Shown here piece by piece: positions 48,001-62,120 of a stretch of DNA of 64,000 bases. The notes under the pieces are model-generated. The model made no database searches. It was given only the letters and a program-made list of their open reading frames with translations, and was not told the DNA's origin. Origin of the DNA: Zea mays (Eukaryota; Streptophyta; Magnoliopsida; Poales; Poaceae). Within the stretch, counting starts at the first letter, position 1. Every line of letters begins with the position of its first letter. The DNA is taken from positions 201,041,974 through 201,105,973 of the forward strand of contig NC_050100.1 in the NCBI RefSeq assembly GCF_902167145.1, read 5' to 3'. A program made the translations under genes and the position numbers.

Positions 48001-51000
48001 CAATGGCCACACAACGCCCATTTTTGTCGAAAATAGTGATCAACAACCATTTTCAATAATACCGAAGGCTAACACGTATGGATTTTCGACCAAGAAATGG
48101 TCTCCATCAGAAATCCGACAATGTGATCTATGGCAATGAAACATATGTGAGGTGAGGTGTACGAGCCTCTGGTCGATGATCAATGGCCACACAACCCCCA
48201 TTTTTGTCAAAAATAGCCATGAACGACCATTTTCAATAATACCGACGGATTTTTGACCAAGAAATGGTCTCCACCATAAATCCAAGAATGTGATCTATGG
48301 CAAGTAAACATATGTGCAGTGTGTTGTATGAGCCTCTGGTTGAATATCAATGGCCACACAACCCCCATTTTTGTCGAAAATAGCAATGAACGACCATTTT
48401 CAATAGTACCGAAGGCTAACACATTCGGATTTTTGACCAAGAAATGGTCTCCACCAGAAATCAAAGAATGTGATCTATGGCAAGAAAACATATGTGGGGT
48501 GAGGTTTACGAGCCTCTGGTCGATGATCAATGGCCACACAACCCCCATTTTTGTCGAAAATATCCATGAATGACCATTTTCAATAATACCGAAGGCTAAC
48601 AAGTACGGATTTTTGACCAAGAAATGGTCTCCACCAGAAATCCGAGAAAGTGATCTATGGCAAGGAAACATATGTGGGGTGAGGTGTACGAACCTCTGGT
48701 CGATGATAAATGGCCACACAACCCCCATTTTAGTCAAAAATAGACATGAACGACCATTTTTCAATAATCCCAAAGGCTAACACTAATGGATTTCTGACCA
48801 AGAAATGGTCCCCACCAAAAATCCAACAATGTGATCTATGGCAAGAAAACATATGTGGGGTGAAGTGTACGAGCCTCTGGTCGATGATCAATGGTCACAC
48901 AACCCCCATTTTTGTCGAAAATAGCCATGAACGACCATTTTCAATGACACTTAAAGCTAACACCTAAGGATTTTTGACCAAGAAATGGTCTCCACCATAA
49001 ATCCAATAATGTGATCTATGGCAAGGAAACATATGTGTAGTGAGGTGTATGAGCCTCTGGTCAAAGATCAATGGCCACACAACCCCCATTTTTGTCAAAA
49101 ATAGCCATGAATGACCATTTTCAATAATACCGAAGGCTAACACATTCAGAATTTTGCCCAAGAAATGGTCTCCACCAGAAATCCAAGAATGTGATCTATG
49201 GCAAGGAAACATATGTGGGGTGAGGTGTACGAGCCTCTGGTCGATGATCAATGGCCACACAACCCCCATTTTCGTCGAAAATAGCCATGAACCACCATTT
49301 TCAATGACACTGAAGGCTAGCACCGACGGATTTTTGACCAAGAAATGGTCTCCACCAGAAATCCAAGAATGTGATCTATGGCAAGGAAACATATGTGGGT
49401 TGAGGTGTATGAGCCTCTGGTTGAATATCAATGGCCACACAACCCCCATTTTTGTCAAAAATAGCCATGAACGACCATTTTCAATAGTACCGAAGGCTAA
49501 CACATTCGGTTTTTGACCAAGAAATGGTCTCCACCAGAAATCAAAGAATGTGATCTACGGCAAGGAAACATATGTGGGGTGAGGTTTACGATCCTCTGTT
49601 CAATGATCAATGGCCACACAACCCCATTTTTGTCGAAAATAGCCATGAATGACCATTTTCAATAATACCAAAGGCTGACACGTACGGATTTTTGACCAAG
49701 AAATGGTCTCCACCAGAAATCCAAGAATGTGATCTATGGCAAGGAAACATATGTGAGGTGAGGTGTATGAGCCCCTGGCCGATGATAAATGGCCACACAA
49801 CCCCCATTTTAGTCGAAAATAGCCATGAACGACCATTTTCAATAATACCGAAGGCTAACACCAACGGATTTTTGACCAAGAAATGGTCTCCACCAAAAAT
49901 CCAAGAATGTGATCTATGGCAAGAAAACATATGTGGGGTGAAGTGTATGAGCCTCTGCTCGATGATCAATGGCCACAAAACCCCCATTTTTGTCGAAAAT
50001 AGCCATGAACGACTATTTTCAATGACTCTGAAGGCTAACACCTACGAATTTTTGACCAAGAAATGGTCTCCACCATAAATCCAAGAATGTGATCTATGGG
50101 AAGGAAACATATGTGTAGTGGGGTGTATGAGCCTTTGGTCAAAGATCAATGGCCACACAACCCCCATTTTTGTCAAAAATAGCGATGAATGACCATTTTC
50201 AATAATACCGAAGGCTAACACATTTAGATTTTTGCCCTAGAAATGGTCTCCACCAGAAATCCAAGAATGTGATCTATGGCAAGGAAACATATGTGGGGTG
50301 AGGTGTACGAGCCTCTGGTCGATGATCAATTGCCACACATCCCCCATTTTGTCGAAAATAGCCATGAACGACCATTTTCAATAATACCGAAGGCTAACAC
50401 GTACGAATTTTTGACCAAGAAATGGTCTCCACCAGAAATCCAAGAATGTGTTCTATGGCAAGGAAACATATGTAGGGTGAGGTGTACGAGCCTCTGGTCG
50501 ATGATAAATGGCCACACAACCCCCATTTTTGATGAAAATAGCCATGAACGACCATTTTCAATAATACCGAAGTCTAACGCCTACGGATTTTTGACCAAGA
50601 AATGGTCTCCACCAGTAATCCAAGAATGTGATCTATGGCAAGGAAACATATGTGGGGTGAGGTGTATGAGCCTCTGGTCGATGATCAATGGCCACACAAC
50701 CCCCGTTTTTGTCGAAAATAGCCATGAACAACCATTTTCAATAATACCGAAGGCTAACACCTACGGATTTTTGACCAAGAAATGGTCTCCACCAGAAATC
50801 CAAGAATATGATCTATGGCAAGGAAACATATGTGGGGTGAGGTGTACGAGCCTCTGGTCGATGATCAATGGCCACACAACCCCCATTTTTGTCGAAAATA
50901 GCCATGAACGACCATTTTCAATGACACAGAAGGCTAACACCTATGGATTTTTGACCAAGAAATGGTCTCCACCATAAATACAAGAATGTGATCTATGGCT

Positions 51001-51599
51001 AGGAAACATATGTGTAGTGAGGTGTATGAGCCTCTAGTCGAATATCAATGGCCACGCAACCCCCATTTTTGTCGAAAATAGCCATAAACGACCATTTTCA
51101 ATAGTACCAAAGGCTAACACATTCGGAGTTTTTGACCAAGAAATGGTCTCCACCAGAAATAAAAGAATGTGATCTATGGCAAGGAAACATATGTGGGGTG
51201 CGGTTTACGAGCCTCTGGTCGATGATCAATGGCCACACAACCCCCATTTTTTGTCGAAAATAGCCATGAACGATCATTTTCAATAGTACCGAAGGCTAAC
51301 ACATTCTGATTTTTGACCAAGAAATGGTCTCCACCAGAAATCAAAGAATGTGATCTATGGCAAAGAAACATATGTGGGGTGAGGTTTACGATCCTCTGGT
51401 AGATGATTAATGGCCACACAACCCCCATTTTTGTCGAAAATACCATGAATGACCATTTTCAATAATACCGAAGGCTAACACGTATGGATTTTTGACCAAG
51501 AAATGGTCTCCACCAGAAATCCAAGAATGTGATCTATGGCAAGGAAACATATATGGGGTGAGGTGTATGAGCCTCTGGTCGATGATCAATGGCACACAA

Positions 51600-53940
51600 C
51601 CCCCATTTTTGTCGAAAATAGCCATGAACGACCATTTTCAATAATACCGAAGGCTAACACCTACGGATTTTTGAAAAAGAAATGGTCTCCACCATAAATC
51701 CAAGAATGTTATCTATGGCAAGGAAACATATGTGTAGTGAGGTGTATGAGCCTCTGGTCGAATATCAATGGCCACACAACCCCCATTTTTGTCGAAAATA
51801 GCCATGAACTACCATTTTCAATAGTACCGAAGGCTAACACATTCGGATTTTTGACCAACAAATGGTCTCCACCAGAAATCAAAGAATGGGATCTATGGCA
51901 AGGAAACATATGTGGGGTGAGGTTGATGAGCCTCTGGTCGATGATCAATGGCCACACAACCCCCATTTTTGTCAAAAATAGCCATGAATGACCATTTTCA
52001 ATATTACCGAAGGCTAACACGTACGGATTTTTGACCAAGAAATGGTCTCCACCAAAAATCAAAGAATGTGATCTATGGCAAGGAAACATATGTGGGGTGA
52101 GGTTTACGAGCCTCTGGTCGATGATCAAGGTCCACACAACCCCCATTTTTGTCGAAAATAGCCATGAACGACCATTTTCAATAGTACCGAAGGCTAACAC
52201 ATTCGGATTTTTGACCAAGAAATGGTCTACACCAGAAATCAAAGAATGTGATATATGGCAAGGAAACATATGTGGGGTGAGGTTTACGTTCCTCTGGTCA
52301 ATGATCAATTGCCACACAACCCCCATTTTTGTCGAAAATACCATGAATGACCATTTTCAATAATACCGAAGGCTAACACATACGAATTTTTGACCAAGAA
52401 ATGGTCTCCACTAGAAATCCAAGAATGTGATCTATGGCAAGGAAATATATGTGGGGTGAGGTGTACGAGCCTCTGGTCGATGACAAATGGCCACACAACC
52501 CCCATTTTAGTCGAAAATAGCCATGAACGACCATTTTCAATAATACCGAAGGCTAACACCAACGGATTTTTGACCAAGAAATGGTCTCCACAAGAAATCC
52601 AAGAATGTGATCTATGGCAAGAAAACATATGTGGTTGAAGTGTACGAGCCTCTGGTCGATGATCAATGGCCGCACAACCCCCATTTTTGTCGAAAATAGC
52701 AATGAACGACCATTTTCAATGACACTGAAGGCTAACACCTACAGATTTTTGACCAAGAAATGGTCTCCACCATAAATCCAGGAATGTGATCTATGGCAGG
52801 GAAACATATGTGTAGTTGGGTGTATGAGCCTCTAGTCTAAGATCAATGGCCACACAACCCCCATTTTCTCGAAAATAGCCATGAATGACCATTTTCAATA
52901 ATACCGAAGGCTAACACATTCGGATTTTTGCCCAAGAAATGGTCTCCACCACAAATCCAAGAATGTGATCTATGGCAAGGAAACATATGTGGGGTGAGGT
53001 GTACGAGCCTCTGGTCGATGATCAATGGCCACGCAACCCCCATTTTGTCGAAAATAGCCATGAACGACCATTTTCAATAATACTGAAGGCTAACACGTAC
53101 GAATTTTTTACCAAGACATGGTCTCCACCAAAAATCAAAGAATGTGATCTATGGCAAGGAAACATATGTGGGGTGAGGTGTACGAGCCTCTGGTCGATGA
53201 TACATGGCCACACAACCCCCATTTTTGATGAAAATAGCCATGAACGACCATTTTCAATAATACCGAAGGCTAAGACCTACGGATTTTTGACCAAGAAATG
53301 GTCTCCACCAGAAATCCAAGAATGTGATCTATGGCAAGGAAACATATATGGGGTGAGCTATATGAGCATCTCGTTGATGATCAATGGCCACACAACCCCC
53401 ATTTTTATCGAAAATAGCCATGAACGACCATTTTCAATAATACCGAAGGCTAACACCTACGGATTTTTGACCAAGAAATGGTCTCCACCAGAAATCCAAG
53501 AATGTGATCTATGGCAAGGAAACTATGTGGGGTGAGGTGTACAAGCCTCAGGTCGATGATCAATGGCCACACAACCCCCATTTTTGTCGAAAATACCCAT
53601 GAACAACCATTTTCAATAATATCGAAGGCTAACACCTACGGATTTTTGACAAAGAAATGGTCTCCACCATAAATCCAAGAATGTTATCTATGGCAAGGAA
53701 ACATATGTGTAGTGAGGTGTATGAGCCTCTGGTCGAATATCAATGGCCACACAACCCCCATTTTTGTCGAAAATAGCCATGAACGACCATTTTCAATAGT
53801 ACCGAAGGCTAACACATTCGGATTTTTGACCAACAAATGGTCTCCACCAGAAATCAAAGAATGGGATCTATGGCAAGGAAACATATGTGGGGTGAGGTTG
53901 ACGAGCCTCTGGTCGATGATCAATGGCCACACAACCCCCA
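51600..53940 (+). repeat. 13-monomer tandem duplication, copy 1
   Basis: Matches the next about 2.34 kb at an offset of 2335-2336 bp, covering all rare variants in order: TTTTTGAAAAAGAAATGG at 51670/54005, GAACTACCATTTTC at about 51806/54141, CCACATGAC-type and TTTTTTACCAAGACATGG at about 53105/55440. By eye I find one single-T indel (52875 versus 55201) and few substitutions. Edges are set where the match gives way to ordinary monomer-level similarity. Confidence 0.88.
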
Positions 53941-56283
53941 TTTTTGTCGAAAATAGCCATGAACGACCATTTTCAATAATACCGAAGGCTAACACCTACG
54001 GATTTTTGAAAAAGAAATGGTCTCCACCATAAATCCAAGAATGTTATCTATGGCAAGGAAACATATGTGTAGTGAGGTGTATGAGCCTCTGGTCGAATAT
54101 CAATGGCCACACAACCCCCATTTTTGTCGAAAATAGCCATGAACTACCATTTTCAATAGTACCGAAGGCTAACACATTCGGATTTTTGACCAACAAATGG
54201 TCTCCACCAGAAATCAAAGAATGGGATCTATGGCAAGGAAACATATGTGGGGTGAGGTTGATGAGCCTCTGGTCGATGATCAATGGCCACACAACCCCCA
54301 TTTTTGTCAAAAATAGCCATGAATGACCATTTTCAATATTACCGAAGGCTAACACGTACGGATTTTTGACCAAGAAATGGTCTCCACCAAAAATCAAAGA
54401 ATGTGATCTATGGCAAGGAAACATATGTGGGGTGAGGTTTACGAGCCTCTGGTCGATGATCAAGGTCCACACAACCCCCATTTTTGTCGAAAATAGCCAT
54501 GAACGACCATTTTCAATAGTACCGAAGGCTAACACATTCGGATTTTTGACCAAGAAATGGTCTACACCAGAAATCAAAGAATGTGATATATGGCAAGGAA
54601 ACATATGTGGGGTGAGGTTTACGTTCCTCTGGTCAATGATCAATTGCCACACAACCCCCATTTTTGTCGAAAATACCATGAATGACCATTTTCAATAATA
54701 CCGAAGGCTAACACATACGAATTTTTGACCAAGAAATGGTCTCCACTAGAAATCCAAGAATGTGATCTATGGCAAGGAAATATATGTGGGGTGAGGTGTA
54801 CGAGCCTCTGGTCGATGACAAATGGCCACACAACCCCCATTTTAGTCGAAAATAGCCATGAACGACCATTTTCAATAATACCGAAGGCTAACACCAACGG
54901 ATTTTTGACCAAGAAATGGTCTCCACAAGAAATCCAAGAATGTGATCTATGGCAAGAAAACATATGTGGTTGAAGTGTACGAGCCTCTGGTCGATGATCA
55001 ATGGCCGCACAACCCCCATTTTTGTCGAAAATAGCAATGAACGACCATTTTCAATGACACTGAAGGCTAACACCTACAGATTTTTGACCAAGAAATGGTC
55101 TCCACCATAAATCCAGGAATGTGATCTATGGCAGGGAAACATATGTGTAGTTGGGTGTATGAGCCTCTAGTCTAAGATCAATGGCCACACAACCCCCATT
55201 TTTCTCGAAAATAGCCATGAATGACCATTTTCAATAATACCGAAGGCTAACACATTCGGATTTTTGCCCAAGAAATGGTCTCCACCACAAATCCAAGAAT
55301 GTGATCTATGGCAAGGAAACATATGTGGGGTGAGGTGTACGAGCCTCTGGTCGATGATCAATGGCCACGCAACCCCCATTTTGTCGAAAATAGCCATGAA
55401 CGACCATTTTCAATAATACTGAAGGCTAACACGTACGAATTTTTTACCAAGACATGGTCTCCACCAAAAATCAAAGAATGTGATCTATGGCAAGGAAACA
55501 TATGTGGGGTGAGGTGTACGAGCCTCTGGTCGATGATACATGGCCACACAACCCCCATTTTTGATGAAAATAGCCATGAACGACCATTTTCAATAATACC
55601 GAAGGCTAAGACCTACGGATTTTTGACCAAGAAATGGTCTCCACCAGAAATCCAAGAATGTGATCTATGGCAAGGAAACATATATGGGGTGAGCTATATG
55701 AGCATCTCGTTGATGATCAATGGCCACACAACCCCCATTTTTATCGAAAATAGCCATGAACGACCATTTTCAATAATACCGAAGGCTAACACCTACGGAT
55801 TTTTGACCAAGAAATGGTCTCCACCAGAAATCCAAGAATGTGATCTATGGCAAGGAAACTATGTGGGGTGAGGTGTACAAGCCTCAGGTCGATGATCAAT
55901 GGCCACACAACCCCCATTTTTGTCGAAAATACCCATGAACAACCATTTTCAATAATATCGAAGGCTAACACCTACGGATTTTTGACAAAGACATGGTCTC
56001 CACCATAAATCCAAGAATGTTATCTATGGCAAGGAAACATATGTGTAGTGAGGTGTATGAGCCTCTGGTCGAATATCAATGGCCACACAACCCCCATTTT
56101 TGTCGAAAATAGCCATGAACGACCATTTTCAATAGTACCGAAGGCTAACACATTCGGATTTTTGACCAACAAATGGTCTCCACCAGAAATCAAAGAATGG
56201 GATCTATGGCAAGGAAACATATGTGGGGTGAGGTTGACGAGCCTCTGGTCGATGATCAATGGCCACACAACCCCCATTTTTGT
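53941..56283 (+). repeat. 13-monomer tandem duplication, copy 2
   Basis: Near-identical second copy of 51600-53940. Part of it (about 54.9-56 kb) is repeated again, less exactly, at about 56.9-58 kb with an offset of about 1977 bp (11 monomers), so a third, older and shorter copy is present. This is the pattern expected from repeated unequal exchange. Confidence 0.85.
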
Positions 56284-59040
56284 CAAAAATAGCCATGAAT
56301 GACCATTTTCAATAATACCGAAGGCTAACACATACGGATTTTTGACCAAGAAATGGTCTCCACCAGAAATCAAAGAATGTGATCTATGGCAAGGAAACAT
56401 ATGTGGGGTGAGGTTTACGAGCCTCTGGTCGATGATCAATGTCCACACAATCCCCATTTTTGTCGAAAATAGCCATGAACGACCATTTTCAATAGTACCA
56501 AAGGCTAACACATTCGGATTTTTGACCAAGAAATGGTCTACACCAGAAATCAAAGAATGTGATATATGGCAAGGAACCATATGTGGGGTGAGGTTTACGT
56601 TCCTCTGGTTAATGATCAATGGCCACACAACCCCCATTTTTGTCGAAAATACCCATGAATGACCATTTTCAATAATACCGAAGGCTAACACGTACGAATT
56701 TTTGACCAAGAAATGGTCTCCACCAGAAATCCAAGAATGTGATCTATGGCAAGGAAACATATGTGGGGTGAGGTGTACGAGCCTCTGGTCGATGGCAAAT
56801 GGCCACACATCCCCCATTTTAGTCGAAAATAGCCATGAACGACCATTTTCAATAATACCGAAGGCTAACACCAACGGATTTTTGACCAAGAAATGGTCTC
56901 CACCAGAAATCCAAGAATGTGATCTATGGCAAGAAAACATATGTGGTTTGAAGTGTACGAGCCTCTGGTCGATGATCAATGGCCACACAACCCCCATTTT
57001 TGTCGAAATAGCAATGAACGACCATTTTCAATGACACTGAAGGCTAACACCTACGGATTTTTGACCAAGAAATGGTCTCCACCATAAATCCAGGAATGTG
57101 ATCTATGGCAAGGAAACATATGTGTAGTTGGGTGTATGAGCCTCTGGTCTAAGATCAATGGCCACACAACCCCCATTTTTCTCGAAAATAGCCATGAATG
57201 ACCATTTTCAATAATACCGAAGGCTAACACATTCGGATTTTTGCCCAAGAAATGGTCTCCACCACAAATCCAAGAATGTGATCTATGGCAAGGAAACATA
57301 TGTGGGGTGAGGTGTACGAGCCTCTGGTCGATGATCAATGGCCACGCAACCCCCATTTTGTCGAAAATAGCCATGAACGACCATTTTCAATAATACTGAA
57401 GGCTAACACGTACGAATTTTTTACCAAGACATGGTCTCCACCAAAAATCAAAGAATGTGATCTATGGCAAGGAAACATATGTGGGGTGAGGTGTACGAGC
57501 CTCTGGTCGATGATACATGGCCAAACAACCCCCATTTTTGTTGAAAATAACCATGAACGACCATTTTCAATAATACCGAAGGCTAAGACCTACGGATTTT
57601 TGACCAAGAAATGGTCTCCACCAGAAATCCAAGAATGTGATCTATGGCAAGAAAACATATATGGGGTGAGGTATATGAGCATCTCGTTAATGATCAATGG
57701 CCACACAACCCCCATTTTTGTCGAAAATAGCCATGAACGACCATTTTCAATAATACCGAAGGCTAACACCTTCGGATTTTTGACCAAGAAATGGTCTCCA
57801 CCAAAAATCCAAGAATGTGAACTATGGCGAGGAAACATATGTGGGGTGAGGTGTATGAGCCTCAGGTCGATGATCAATGGCCACACAACCCCCATTTTTG
57901 TCGAAAATAGCCATGAACGACCATTTTCAATGACACTGAAGGCTAACACCTACGGATTTTTTACCAAGAAATGGTCACCACCATAAATCCAAGAATGTGA
58001 TCTATGGCAAGGAAACATATGTGTAGTGAGGTGTATGAGCCTATAGTCGAATATCACTGGCCACACAACCCCCATTTTTGTCGAAAATAGCCATGAACGA
58101 CCATTTTCAATAGTACCGCAGGCTAACACATTCGGATTTTTGACCAAGTAATGGTCTCCACCAGAAATGTGATTTTTGACCAAAGAATGTGATCTATGGC
58201 ATGGAAACATATGTGGGGTGAGGTTTACGAGCCTCTGGTCGATGATCAATGGCCACACAATCCGCATTTTTGTCGAAAATAGCCATGAATGACCATTTTC
58301 AATAATAGCGAAGGCTAACACGTACGGATTTTTGACCAAGAAATGGTCTCCGCCAGAAATCCAAGAATGCGATCTATGGCAAGGAAACATATGTGGGGTG
58401 AGGTGTACGAGCCTCTGGTCGATGATAAATGGCCACACAACCCCATTTTAGTCGAAAAAAGCCATGAACGACCATTTTCAATAATACCGAAGGCTAACTC
58501 CAACGGATTTTTTACAAGGAAATGGTCTCCACCAGAAATCCAAGAATGTGATCTATTGCAAGGAAACATATGTGGGGTGAGGTGTACGAGCCTCTGGTCG
58601 ATGATAAATGGCCACACAACCCCCATTTTAGTAAAAAATAGCCATGAACGACCATTTACAATAATACCGAAGGCTAACACCAACGGATTTTTGACCAAGA
58701 AATGGTCTCCACCAGAAATCCAAGAATGTGATCTATGGCAAGAAAACATATGTGGGGTGAAGTGTACGAGCCTCTGGTCGATGATCAATGGCCACACAAC
58801 CCCCATTTTTGTCGAAAATAGCCATGAACGACCATTTTCAATGACACTGAAGGCTAATACCTATGGATTTTTGACCAAGAAATGGTCTCCACCATAAATC
58901 CAAGAATGTGATCAATGGCAAGGAAACATATGTGTAGTGAGGTGTATGAGCCTCTGGTCGAAGATCAATGGCCACGCAACCCCCATTTTTGTCGAAAATA
59001 GCCATGAATGACCATTTTCAATAATACCGAAGGCTAACAC
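56030..59040 (+). repeat. Palindrome at 59.05 kb, left arm
   Basis: Position x pairs with about 118102-x on the other strand for roughly 3 kb. Shared rare variants include GACATGGTCTCCACCAAAAA (57430, mirror about 60673), GTTTACGTTCCTCTGG (about 56595, mirror about 61500), and TATTGCAAGGAAACATATG (about 58554, mirror about 59549). Confidence 0.82.
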
Positions 59041-59152
59041 ATCCATAGGTGTTTGCCTTCGATATTATTGAAAATGGTTGTTGATGCAATTTTCGACAAA
59101 AATTGGGGTTGTGTAGCCATTGACCATCGAACAAAGGATCGTACACCTGACC
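59041..59152 (-). repeat. Short reverse-orientation knob180 fragment at the palindrome centre
   Basis: About 112 bp of reverse-orientation monomer, more diverged than its neighbours (GTTTGCCTTCGATATT, GGTTGTTGATGCAATTTTCG, TTGTGTAGCCATTGACC). It begins where AAGGCTAACAC meets ATCCATAGGTG and ends where ACACCTGACCC meets AACGGATTTTTG. Confidence 0.85.
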
Positions 59153-59304
59153 CAACGGATTTTTGACCAAGAAATGGTCTCCACCAGAAATCCAAGAATG
59201 TGATCTATGGCAAGAAAACATATGTGGGGTGAAGTGTACGAGCCTCTGGTCGATGATCAATGGCCACACAACCCCCATTTTTGTCGAAAATAGCCATGAA
59301 CGAC
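59153..59304 (+). repeat. Short forward-orientation knob180 fragment at the palindrome centre
   Basis: About 152 bp of forward monomer sequence from AACGGATTTTTGACC to GCCATGAACGACC. It then breaks into scrambled reverse-orientation pieces (CCAATTTTTTCTTGCCATAG, then CATTCATGTCTATTTTCG). Confidence 0.85.
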
Positions 59305-62120
59305 CCCAATTTTTTCTTGCCATAGAAACATTCATGTCTATTTTCGACAAAAATGGGGGTCGTGTGGCCATTGATCATCGACTAGAGGCTCGTAAACCTC
59401 ACCCCGACCATTTCTTCGTCAAAAATCCAAATGTGTTAGCCTTTAGTATTATTGAAAATGGTCGTTCATGGCTATTTTCGACCAAAATGGGTGTTGTGTG
59501 GCCATTTATCATCGACCAGAGGCTCGTACACCTCACCCCACATATGTTTCCTTGCAATAGATCACATTCTTGGATTTCTGGTGGAGACCATTTCCTTGTC
59601 AAAAATCCGTTGGAGTTAGCCTTCGGTATTATTGAAAATGGTCATTCATGGCTATTTTCAACTAAAATGGGGGTTGTGTGGCCATTTATCATCGACCAGA
59701 GGCTCGTACACCTCACCCCACATATGTTTCCTTGCCATAGATCGCATCCTTGGATTTCTTGTGGATACCATTTCTTGGTCAAAAATCCGTACGTGTTAGC
59801 CTTCCCAATTATTGAAAATGGTCATTCATGGCTATTTTCAACAAAAATGCGGATTGTGTGGCCATTGATCATCGACCAGAGGCTTGTAAACCTCACCCCA
59901 CATATGTTTCCTTGCCATAGATCACATTCTTTGATTTCTGGTGGAGACCATTTCTTGGTCAAAAATCCGAATGTGTTAGCCTTCGGTACTATTGAAAACG
60001 GTCGTACATGGCTATTTTCGACAAAAATGGGGGTTGTGTGGCCAATGATATTCGACTATAGGCTCATACACCTCACTACACATATGTTTCCTTGCCATAG
60101 ATCACATTCTTGGATTTATGGTGGTGACCATTTCTTGGTCAAAAATTCGTAGGTGTTAGCCTTCAGTGTCATTGAAAATGGTCGTTCATGGCTAATTTCG
60201 ACCAAAATGGGGGTTGTGTGGCCATTGATCATCGACCTGAGGCTCCTACACCTCACCCCACATATGTTTCCTTGCCATATATCACATTCTTGGATTTCTG
60301 GTGGAGACCATTTCTTGGTCAAAAATCCATAGGTGTTAGCCTTCGGTATTATTGAGAATGGTCGTTCATGGCTATTTTCAACAAAAATGGGGGTTGTGTG
60401 GCCATTGATCATCAATGAGATGCTCATACACCTCACCCCATATATGTTTCCTTGCCATAGATCACATTAATGGATTTCTGGTGGAGACCATTTCTTGGTC
60501 AAAAATCCTTAGGTCTTAGCCTTCGGTATTATTGAAAATGGTCGTTCATGGCCATTTTCATCAAAAATGGGGGTTGTGTGGCCATGTATCATCGACCAGA
60601 GGCTCGTACACCTCACCCGACATATGTTTCCTTGCCATAGATCACATTCTTGGATTTTTGGTGGAGACCATGTCTTGGTAAAAAATTCGTACGTGTTAGC
60701 CTTCAGTATTATTGAAAATGGTCGTTCATGGCTATTTTCGACAAAATGGGGGTTGCGTGGCCATTGATCATCGACCAGGGGCTCGTACACCTCACCCCAC
60801 ATATGTTTCCTTGCCATAGATCACATTCTTAGATTTCTGGTGGAGACCATTTCTTGGGCAAAATTCCAAATGTGTTAGCCTTCGGTATTATTGAAAATGG
60901 TAATTCATGGCTATTTTCGAGAAAAATGGGGGTTGTGTGGCCATTGATCTTAGACCAGAGGATCATACACCCAACTACACATATGTTTCCTTGCCATAGA
61001 TCACATTCCTGGATTTATGGTGGAGACCATTTCTTGGTCAAAAATCCGTAGGTGTTAGCCTTCAGTGTCATTAAAAATGGTCGTTGATTGCTATTTTCGA
61101 CAAAAATGGGGGTTGTGTGGCCATTGATCATCGACCAGAGGCTCGTACACTTCAACCCACATATGTTTTCTTGCCATAGATCACATTCATGGATTTCTGG
61201 TGGATACCATTTCTTGGTCAAAAGTCTGTTGGTGTTAGCCTTCGGTATTATTGAAAATGGTCGTTCATGGCTATTTTCGACTAAAATGGGGGTTGTGTGG
61301 CCATTTGTCATCGACCAGAGGCTCGTACACCTCACCCCACATATGTTTCCTTGCCATAGATCACATTCTTTGATTTCTGGTGGAGACCATTTCTTGGTCA
61401 AAAATCCGTACGTGTTAGCCTTCGGTATTATTGAAAATGGTCATTCATGGTATTTTCGACAAAAATGGGGGTTGTGTGGCCATTGATCATTGACGAGAGG
61501 AACGTAAACCTCACCCCACATATGTTTCCTTGCCATATATCACATTCTTTGATTTCTGGTGTAGACCATTTCTTGGTCAAAAATCCGAATGTGTTAGCCT
61601 TCGGTACTATTGAAAATGGTCGTTCATGGCTATTTTCGACAAAAATGGGGGTTGTGTGGACATTGATCATCAACCAGAGGCTCGTAAACCTCACCCCACA
61701 TATGTTTCCTTGCCATAGATCACATTCTTTGATTTCTGGTGGAGACCATTTCTTGGTCAAAAATCCGTACGTGTTAGCCTTCGGTATTATTGAAAATGGT
61801 CATTCATGGCTATTTTTGACAAAAATGGGGGTTGTGGCCATTGATCATCGACCAGAGGCTCGTCAACCTCACCCCACATATGTTTCCTTGCCATAGATCT
61901 CATTCTTTGATTTCTGGTGGAGACCATTTGTTGGTCAAAAATCCGAATGTGTTAGCCTTCGGTACTATTGAAAATGGTCGTTCATGGCTATTTTTGACAA
62001 AAATGGGGGTTGTGTGGCCATTGATATTCGACCAGAGGCTCATACACCTCACTACACATATGTTTCCTGGCCATAGAACACATTCTTGGATTTCTGGTGG
62101 AGACCATTTCTTTGTCAAAA
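59153..62120 (-). repeat. Palindrome at 59.05 kb, right arm
   Basis: Reverse-complement partner of 56030-59040, with matching rare variants in mirror order. The centre (59041-59404) holds two short opposite fragments and deletions instead of a clean dyad. Confidence 0.8.

Larger units (their letters stand above)
38093..59040 (+). repeat. knob180 satellite array, block 4 (forward orientation)
   Basis: About 116 knob180 monomers. The block shows a single-monomer duplication at 38702-39060, scattered partial-monomer deletions (near 40068, 42757 and 48243), and a nearly identical 13-monomer tandem duplication at 51.6-56.3 kb. The five-monomer marker of block 2 (CATTTTGCCGAAAA) is rare here (one copy near 44250), so this block has a different internal history. 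Confidence 0.93.

Noticed and set aside
59163..60152. A 329-codon open frame across knob180 monomers, as well as many 60-255-codon frames on both strands (for example 17691-18458, 50276-50977, 56020-56997)
   Set aside because: They translate the satellite itself with a 60-residue period, occur on both strands and cross orientation junctions. They have no promoter, start context or family match.
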